Source: Paraescarpia echinospica (taxonomy: Eukaryota; Annelida; Polychaeta; Sabellida; Siboglinidae). Taken from it: a DNA stretch of 64,000 bases. The DNA lies in NCBI GenBank assembly GCA_020002185.1, contig CM034534.1, positions 32,594,049-32,658,048 of the forward strand, read 5' to 3'. The position numbers and the translations under genes were made by a program. How positions within the stretch are numbered: position 1 is the first letter of the stretch; each line of letters starts with the position of its first letter. Shown here in pieces: positions 56,110 to 64,000 of this stretch. A model generated the notes under the pieces. That model was not told the DNA's origin, ran no database searches, and was given only the letters and a program-made list of their open reading frames with translations.

Positions 56110-57693
56110 CGACAGTTACCGCTGACAGTACACTGACCGCTCGATAGATAATGACAGTTACCACTGATAGTACACTGACCGCTGATAGATAATGACAGTT
56201 ACCACTGATAGTACACTGACCGCTCGATAGATAATGACAGTTACCACTGATAGTACACTGACCGCTGATAGATAATGACAGTTACCACTGATAGTACACT
56301 GACCGCTCGATAGATAATGACAGTTACCACTGATAGTACACTGACCGCTGATAGATAATGACAGTTACCACTGATAGTACACTGACCGCTCGATAGATAA
56401 TGACAGTTACCACTGATAGTACACTGACCGCTCGATAGATAATGACAGTTACCACTGATAGTACACTGACCGCTGATAGATAATGACAGTTACCACTGAT
56501 AGTACACTGACCGCTCGATAGATAATGACAGTTACCACTGATAGTACACTGACCGCTCGATAGATAATGACAGTTACCACTGATAGTACACTGACCGCTG
56601 ATAGATAATGACAGTTACCACTGATAGTACACTGACCGCTCGATAGATAATGACAGTTACCACTGATAGTACACTGACCGCTGATAGATAATGACAGTTA
56701 CCACTGATAGTACACTGACCGCTCGATAGATAATGACAGTTACCACTGATAGTACACTGACCGCTGATAGATAATGACAGTTACCATTGATAGTACACTG
56801 ACCGCTAGATAGATAATGACAGTTACCACTGATAGTACACTGACCGCTCGATAGATAATGACAGTTACCACTGATAGTACACTGACCGCTGATAGATAAT
56901 GACAGTTACCACTGACAGTACACTGACCGCTGATAGATAATGACAGTTAGCGCTGATAGTACACTGACCGCTCGATAGATGACAGTTACCACTGATAGTA
57001 CATTGACCGCTGATAGATAATGACAGTTAGCGCTGATAGTACACTGACCGCTGATAGATAATGACAGTTACCACTGATAGTACACTGACCGCTGATAGAT
57101 AATGACAGTTACCACTGATAGTACACTGACCGCTCGATAGATAATGACAGTTACCACTGATAGTACACTGACCGCTGATAGATAATGACAGTTACCGCTG
57201 ATAGTACACTGACCGCTGATAGATAATGACAGTTACCACTGATACACTGACATAGATAATGACAGTGACCGCTCGATAGATGACAGTTACCACTGATAGT
57301 ACACTGACCGTTGATAGATAATGACAGTTACCACTGACAGTACACTGACCGCTGATAGATAATGACAGTTAGCGCTGATAGTACACTGACCGCTCGATAG
57401 ATGACAGTTACCACTGATAGTACATTGACCGCTGATAGATAATGACAGTTAGCGCTGATAGTACACTGACCGCTGATAGATAATGACAGTTACCACTGAC
57501 AGTACACTGACCGCTGATAGATAATGACAGTTAGCGCTGATAGTACACTGACCGCTCGATAGATGACAGTTACCACTGATAGTACACTGACCGCTGATAG
57601 ATAATGACAGTTAGCGCTGATAGTGCACTGACCGCCGATAGATAATGACAGTTACCGCTGATAGTACATTGACCGCTGATAGATAATGACAGT
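56110..57693. repeat. 41/42-bp satellite, roughly 38 units
   Basis: Unit: GATAGATAATGACAGTTACC then ACTGATAGTACACTGACCGCT, with or without an extra C (CTCGATAG versus CTGATAG). In the first half the two versions nearly alternate, suggesting an ~83-bp higher-order unit. Toward the right, units become more variable (TTAGCGCTG, ACTGACAG, shortened units). Confidence 0.93.
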
Positions 57694-57705
57694 TGACAAA
57701 GAAAT

Positions 57706-57840
57706 CAACAGAGCTACTTGCACCATACAAAACAACAGAGCTACTTGCGCCATACAAAACAACAGAGCTACTTGCGCCATACAAAACAACAGAGCTACTT
57801 GCGCCATACAAAACAACAGAGCTACTTGCGCCATACAAAA
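57706..57840. repeat. 27-bp minisatellite, 5 units
   Basis: Unit CAACAGAGCTACTTGCGCCA plus TACAAAA, five perfect or near-perfect copies. Nine codons per unit, so both strands show repetitive frames. Confidence 0.95.
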
Positions 57841-58159
57841 CAACGATCAGAGTCCCCAGACGTAGATGTACTTTTATATTTTACTTATTCACTGAGTCAA
57901 CACCAATAATCATTGACCATAGCAGTACCACTCAGGGATTCCTCATTTTGGGATTACTTGTTTTATTTTTGGAAAACTACTGGCCCCAAGGCCACCCTTA
58001 CAGTAGTCTTTGGGACGGCTTTCCTACGTTTTCGCTAGTTCATAATGCTATTGTGATACTATCGCAATACTTATGATACTATAGTAATAGTATTGTGATA
58101 GTAATACAGCTATCGCAATACTATTGTAATAGTAAAACTATCCCAAATTGTCACCTCTG

Positions 58160-60409
58160 TTGAAAAACTACAGCAGGAATGCAGCAGATCTGCAGAAAGA
58201 TGACGTCAACCTATGCCTATCCACAGACAATTAAGACAATGTTTCAAAATGAGACACAATGTTCCCATAGCTTTACATGCCCAAAATTCAATGACCTGCC
58301 AGATTCTGTTTTGCTGATTGTCCTTGACCTCAATGCCTAATAGAGCTGCTAAATTGTGTCGGGAAATATTTCCACTTTATACATATCACTGACATAAATA
58401 ACCTTACAGATTCCATGGATGCTCTGCATTATCAGGGCATACGTTTCAATAACATATATCAACTCCGTTAATAAATATAAACACACCACTGTGAAAGTTG
58501 GAGATATCTGGAATGGCTAACAGAAGTTGCACTAAATAAAAAATTCAAAAATATCCTCTTGTCATCAAATTTAGGACATTTTGTTCAAATACAGCATACT
58601 ACTTATTTATAAGACTTTCTGTCCCACCATGTGCCTTGGAAAGTTAGAGGTATGCAAACATTCGCATTTTGATACTTCTGATACTTCAATTGTGAGACTT
58701 AGCCTTGCAGATTCACTTGTTACAAAGTATAAGCATTATTTTGCTAATGAATTATGACATTTTGCTATGGAATTTTCCGTTGTGCATACCTCATGAAAGT
58801 ACACTTTCCTGGCATCTTGGCAACAGTTTTGGACTAGTGATCACAACAACACCCACTGCACACAAAATCATTCAGGACGCCTTAAGCATTTTCAATGTTA
58901 TACAAATGATGATAGGTTGTAAGACACCCAGCCAATCACTACACTTCTGTGACAGTACATTCTGATGTCCTTGATACATGACAACATGAATACTAAGACA
59001 ACGCACATATTTTATAACTAACATTTTTCAACATACAGTGCTTGCTCTACAGGGTTTCATATCTGTCCTGGACTTAAAAGACATGTCAGTATATTGGCGG
59101 TGACACTTCCATAACAGTGGTAGGTGTATTAATATTTTGAAAAAAGTGTCAATTTTGAGAATTTGCGACAGGATTAAGAGAACTGGATGTATGCGATTTT
59201 GACAAAACTTGTTGACCATATTTACAATTTAATGTCACTGGCTGTGAAGAAGTTTCAGAATTTTTGACAGTCCAGTTTTGTATAACCAGAAACACCATTG
59301 ACAATGCCACCAATAGGAATACACACCGTGGTCAGCCCTCTATAGCCGCCCATGGCTGGGCATCGGCCACACTGCTAATGTGGTATCTTCAAGTGTTACC
59401 GTTAAAGGCATAATTAGTTACCAGTCATTAGCTCACTTGTCCATGTCTGATTTTCTGCCTGACTTGGCCACAATTAGCAAGGCACGATTCCACACAACAG
59501 GTACAAAGGGCCATAGGTCAACCATCACGACACAAATGACGATCCTTTGTGCATTCATACTGAATACAGACATCCAGCAGCTTCAAAGCTTTGACACTGG
59601 CCCACTTGCTTGAGTCTATTTATGTTTATCGCATGCTCGAACAGCAAAAAGAAACAACACGCACGTATGCATGCACGCGACACAACACAGCACGTTGCCC
59701 AGGCGCGACTCAATCAATCACACTCTTTATAGTGGCTATTTGTTGAACAGCTGACATGCCTGCACACACGCACATCATCGGTTAGCTCCGTTGTTTACCG
59801 GCCATACAAAAGAGCTGCTTCAAAAGCAAATTGTCGCCATTCATGCACCGTACAGCAACAGTGGCACGCATAAAAACACTGATGGATCGATTGCCTGAGC
59901 ATCCGGCAGGCCGCAATAAATTCTCATCGACATGCATTAATTATAGCTTTGTGGGGCGCGCATCGCAATACGGACATGTGAATCATAGATTGACGGAGCA
60001 TCGGTGGAAACCAGAGTTGACTGCGCGACTCAAGACCATGGCAACTACACACGCAATCTCACAAATGATTCGTTTCTCATGTCCTCCATTGATATATATA
60101 TCCTGATCATCTTTTTGGTTCACGTGCGTTTTCTTAATGAATGATTTATCAGTACAAGAAATAAGTTTTATTTTGTTACTAATAGTGCTTTAACATGCAC
60201 ACTCATCCTTGGCTATATATTGACATGTTTGAACACACAAAATCCATATCCCAATATGTAGTCAGTGTCAGTAATTACTCCTATAACAGAAAAAATTGAA
60301 AATTAAAAACGGACACTCGTAAACAAATATTTCTGGTATAAAATACATATTTAGATCTACCAAAGTGTCCCTTAAGATGTTAACAGTTGGTAGCTGAATG
60401 TGTACGTAC
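58160..60409 (-). other. Intron of the TIA1-like gene
   Basis: No exon recognised. ACAGATTCCATGGATGCTCT near 58410 closely matches the 3' flank of the 279-residue ORF (near 3055 and 32889), hinting at a shared dispersed repeat. Confidence 0.45.
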
Positions 60410-60497
60410 GAGATCTGTCCGAACGGTGCAAACGCCTCCCGTAGTTGGTGTGTCTCTATGTCTGGACTCAGGTCACCGACAAATATGTGGTAGTGCT
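60410..60497 (-). CDS. TIA1: TIA1-like exon: start of RRM2 with RNP2
   Basis: 88 nt with acceptor TTATGTTTGTAG and donor CTC|GTACGT. Encodes [15 protein letters not shown], then [15 protein letters not shown] is RNP2 of RRM2. The exon starts with two bases of a split codon, so at least one exon lies further upstream. Confidence 0.94.
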
Positions 60498-61762
60498 CTA
60501 CAAACATAAACACAACCATGCATTAAAACACATATTTACACAACTGTTTTTGATATATGCTTTCGTAGTTATATTTATTGGTCTTTTCTGTTCAATCAGT
60601 ATCGTTTCGCTCCCTTGAAACCAACACTAAGAGTCAGTCGGGCTGTTACGCCTTGCATGCAAAGTTACGATTCGGTTTTAATAAAAACTGTTCAATTTGA
60701 TTTTTGTTTTGTCAACAACCTGTGCAGTTGTTTTCATAAAATTCTACAATTTTATTTCCGATAAAATCAACATAAAAAATGCTGTCCTTCAGTTGACATA
60801 CAAACTAGATTCTGTTTTCTCACACAGGCAATCATTCAACTGTAAGCTTATGCACTGCTACATTCTGCAAATATGTCCTTTTCTTTGCGCACAAACTATT
60901 TTTCCGCAAATCCTCAAAAGTACGTAACAACTCAAGATCACTTGTACTTAACACATATGCCACATTGTATGGATTTGCTTTTACAAAATGGACTTTTATT
61001 AATTTTTTAATATGAATTTGCAGCAAATTGATAAATTGTGATAAAGTACATGTTTGGCTTGCACACGTCACACAAGCATAGTGGTATAGTGACTGAATAA
61101 CAAATACTGTTAACACAAGGGAGATTTCGGATAAACCGCAGCAGACTTTGTTTAGTAGTCCTGCAGATGGCAACACTAGTTCTAAACGTGAATGCTACAG
61201 GGTGACTAACCAATGGAAAAACGTAATCCGGATCTAGACAGAACATCAAGTCAAACGTACGGATTTCAACCAAACAAGTGGCACATTTGCCTTTATTCGC
61301 CGCCACGAACCCAAAAGTAACACAATGATCTAACCCCAAGTGCACAAAAACAGGTTCCTTTCTGTCGTCTCAGATACCAGCAATGATACGCACCGTCCAC
61401 CACTCACTCGCTAATTCACGCGGATGTAAGCGAAACGATAACGCAGACAATCATTGACCTGGACAATCCATCATCTGGACTCATTTCATCTACTCCACTT
61501 GATACACGGACATACAGACTTCTACAAGTGTATCGGCCGCTGATTAATCACCTCCATGCTCCCCGTGTCGTCTCTATTACATTCAATTCAATCCTTCAAA
61601 TGGTCGAGCTTGTCCAGTTGTGTGATTCTATCTTCTACACCAGATTAAATTCAGTTCTCAAAGGGCTGTGCTTTGTACTATAGCAGACATCACATGGCAA
61701 ATGTGATCAGTCGATGATATCTGCACTAATAAAGATGAATCGCTGCCAGTTGTATACATTTA

Positions 61763-61876
61763 CACTATAACCTTCCTGTTTTATATCAAATACTTCAATA
61801 CACTATAACCTTCCTGTTTTATATAAAATACGTCAATACACTATAACCTTCCTGTTTTATATCAAATACTTCAATT
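61763..61876. repeat. 38-bp repeat, 3 units
   Basis: Unit CACTATAACCTTCCTGTTTT followed by ATATCAAATACTTCAATA; three consecutive copies with two or three substitutions. Confidence 0.95.
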
Positions 61877-62314
61877 TTCATCTAAGCACAAATTTTGTTG
61901 TTTTAATTTACACATTAGTCTATACTTGATTAATCAGCGTCCACAGTGGACATCCAATCTGCTGATTACAAATAAATTGCAGCTTGTCAGGGATCACCGT
62001 TCGCTGGCACATTTCGGTTATAAAAGTCGCTTCTCGGTCCAAAAAGGAGGCTATAGCAGGTAATATTTCAACAATAAGCCTGATTGATGTTGCTTGGGAG
62101 AGGGGAGGAAGCAAGGAGTTCTCCCAGGTGGTAGATGTGTGCCACCTGCTCTCATCTCCCCTGGGCCTCAGCCCTTGGACACACACAGACAATTACATAG
62201 ACTACAACAGACAGCAAGACTGTGTTCAGTGGCATTTCTCCACTCGGTCAGCGTACTACTTCACCCATCACTGAGTGTTTTAGTTTCACCGACTCTAACT
62301 ACAACCGAGCCAGC

Positions 62315-62317
62315 GTA

Positions 62318-62366
<49 letters not shown>

Positions 62367-62371
62367 GTGTA
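62315..62371. repeat. (TATGTG)n microsatellite
   Basis: About nine and a half perfect hexanucleotide units. Confidence 0.97.
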
Positions 62372-64000
62372 GTGATGTTAACAGTTTCCTCATAGATGAC
62401 CAGCGCTTCGGGTGCCAAACTTTCAGGAATTAATCTACGACCACTCAAAAGACAAGTGCTTTTATGTCAAAATTCCCTGTTGGTTAAGGGTTTTGTAGCT
62501 GTTTTAGGGTTCGTATCTCGACTGTTATCCATACTTAATTAATCCGTTCAATAAATCTGATGATAAAAAGTGCATGCCAGAACAAATATTTCAAAATAAT
62601 TGTGTTAAGCTGATGGTCTTTATATCTGAAGTCCTTATAGCGGGATATTGTATAAATCCATCAACATTACAACCATCTTATCTCCTTACAGCCATCTACG
62701 ACAACATTACCACGCTGGAGTCAAAACAAAGATAACCTGGCTTTCCGTTTTGTGGAAAAACCTTGTAAAAACTGGAGGAAGCCAGTTGGAAATAGTACTA
62801 GAGATGCAGTGTAGCGCTGTGATCATTGGCAGTGTGCTAGTGTTATCTCACATGTGCAAAGAGGATGTGCATAAACAGATGGTGTGAATAAAGATGAACC
62901 CACAGGGACTTGTGCCAATGATAGACCACCGGTGACCTTTCATTGGACACAACATCATTAGTTCACAGCTTCCGACATTTTGTAGCGGTTTTCGCTGGAC
63001 AGTTTTGATGAGCTGACACATTTTGGTTGAAATATGTCATGTGCTAAACACATAATGTGTCACTATAAAATTGTTTATATGTTACCAATATATAAAGATA
63101 TATATACGACAATAAAAGACGTCCGTTTTCTTGGTTAAGTCACAAAATATGACCGCACCTTGTGCCGTGTGGGTACTTCATCAGCACCACAGTTACACTA
63201 GCTCGAGCTGTTTGCATTTTTGTCGATAAAAAATTGGATTGCTCTATTAATGTAGTTGTAATAATATAATGATGAAAAGAACAAAGTATTAACTCTTCAG
63301 CAATACCTGCCCAATTGGGCAAGGATGAGTGAAGTCGGCCTCGCTTGTAAGAAATTCTATTGGTCATGGGCAATCAAGCAAGAAGCACTGCAGTCAAGTT
63401 GACCGACTTCATGTTCCTCGATATCTATCTCCAACAGACATATATAGAAAGGCACTTGCACGCACACATGCATGCACGCGTGCAAGCACACACGCACGTG
63501 CAACAGGTTGCGGAAGCAATCCGTCTCATCAAGCTCTTGTCCCAGTACCCAGGTGGTAGAACCACTGGATTATATCTGATCCTATTCTCGCTGATTGCCT
63601 GGGGAGTAGGCAGATTGCACGGATTAGCCATAGATTATGGGGATAAGCTGGAAAAACTTAAAGACAGAGCCCTAGGGATGTGAACAGAGTGCAGCAAGTT
63701 TGTCACCATGCAGCTGGTCACATGGGGGAAGCCAACAAGAAGTGTTAGAGGCAACGGTTGATGGCAAGAGGCAGGGGGAAGCCAGGAGCAACTGGACAGG
63801 CAACTGTAGGACATGAATGGGAAACTTAAGTACAAGGACAGCAAGAAGAACACCGAGAGGAGCGGCGGTCCATGGTAGCTGACCTTGCAAGAGGAGATGT
63901 CACCACATGATAAGGATGAGATGGGATCCACAGATAAAGCTTCCAACTTCCAAAATAAAGGACATGCAGAGGGTGCAGGGAGAATGAGTGAGGAGAGACT

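Larger units (their letters stand above)
56025..58159. mobile_element. hAT-like non-autonomous element filled by a satellite
   Basis: Left end TAGAGGTGTAATGATACATC; right end, read inward, CAGAGGTGACAATTTGGGAT. Both are followed by runs of ACTATC/GATAGT motifs. Flanking 8-mers are TTGAGAAG (56017-56024) and TTGAAAAA (58160-58167), six of eight identical, fitting a decayed hAT 8-bp target duplication. No transposase. About three quarters of the element is a tandem array. Confidence 0.65.
38127..60497 (-). other. TIA1: TIA1-like gene, partial (RRM2, RRM3, Q-rich tail)
   Basis: Seven exons with GT-AG boundaries and consistent phases join into 749 nt, giving 249 residues plus stop. The order is RRM2 (three exons), linker/RRM3 (three exons) and a Gln/Gly/Tyr-rich tail (one exon). 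TIA-1/TIAR proteins have three RRMs; they bind U-rich RNA, regulate alternative splicing from intronic U-rich sites, repress translation and nucleate stress granules through the tail. RRM1, the start codon and promoter are not in the window; the first exon here begins with two bases of a split codon. Whether the animal has one TIA-type gene (as Drosophila Rox8 suggests) or more cannot be told, so the symbol denotes the family. Confidence 0.92.
60498..64000 (-). other. Upstream intron of the TIA1-like gene, no exon recognised
   Basis: No RRM1 exon was found on the minus strand. It contains a 38-bp repeat, a hexanucleotide microsatellite and an alternating purine-pyrimidine tract (about 63455-63505). 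The stretch 63680-64000 is purine-rich on the plus strand, with no credible gene. Confidence 0.45.

Noticed and set aside
57611..58076. Repetitive ORFs over the 27-bp array
   Set aside because: Nine-codon tandem unit open by chance inside a transposon-like element.
60832..61345. Minus-strand ORFs of 112-114 codons upstream of the first visible TIA1-like exon
   Set aside because: No RRM1 motifs and no homology that I recognise; composition like random AT-rich frames.

Overview
The window is eukaryotic and almost certainly animal DNA. It is AT-rich, its genes are split by GT-AG introns, and it carries LINEs with endonuclease and reverse-transcriptase domains, tRNA-derived SINEs, hAT-, piggyBac- and pogo-type DNA transposons and many minisatellites. 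The one confidently recognised host gene is a TIA-1/TIAR-family RNA-binding protein on the minus strand. The repeat mix and roughly 1% differences between two near-identical copies suggest an outbred invertebrate, perhaps a lophotrochozoan such as a mollusc. That placement is an inference; no species marker is visible.

The main structural fact is a near-identical repetition. Positions 1-20339 match 29809-49607 end to end. The first copy runs straight into a run of exactly 1000 N (20340-21339), and no homology breakpoint lies inside assembled sequence. The copies differ by scattered substitutions, small indels and different repeat numbers in three minisatellites, as alleles do. I read this as two haplotypes placed in tandem by scaffolding (a false duplication). 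If it is real, it is a ~29 kb tandem duplication of the 3' half of the TIA1-like gene.

Layout. 1-20339: extra copy, holding the end of a LINE, a piggyBac remnant, an intact 279-codon plus-strand ORF, a rearranged LINE, a SINE, a pogo-like MITE and the last five TIA1-like exons (minus strand, 19817 down to 8564). 20340-21339: gap. 21340-23597: decayed CR1/L2-like LINE with a SINE inside. 23600-24200: short minisatellites. 24621-24757: an orphan terminal coding exon of an unrecognised minus-strand gene. 26100-30215: a nearly full-length second LINE. 30219-49607: second copy of the 1-20339 block. 50503-60497: two further upstream TIA1-like exons separated by long introns that hold a small ORF with a CCAAT-bearing upstream region, a LINE tail and a 2.1 kb hAT-like element filled by a 41/42-bp satellite. 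60498-64000: no recognised exon.

The seven TIA1-like exons (60410-60497, 50503-50578, 48980-49085, 47730-47822, 43997-44081, 42563-42719, 38127-38270) join with matching phases into a 249-residue C-terminal part: all of RRM2, all of RRM3 and a Gln/Gly/Tyr-rich tail. RRM1 and the promoter must lie beyond 64 kb. I see no operons, CRISPR arrays or microbial features. Nothing here is clearly a new biological system. The most useful leads are the probable false duplication, two unrelated hAT-like elements whose interiors have become minisatellites, the uncharacterised 279-residue ORF, and a TIA1 stop codon that overlaps a splice donor.
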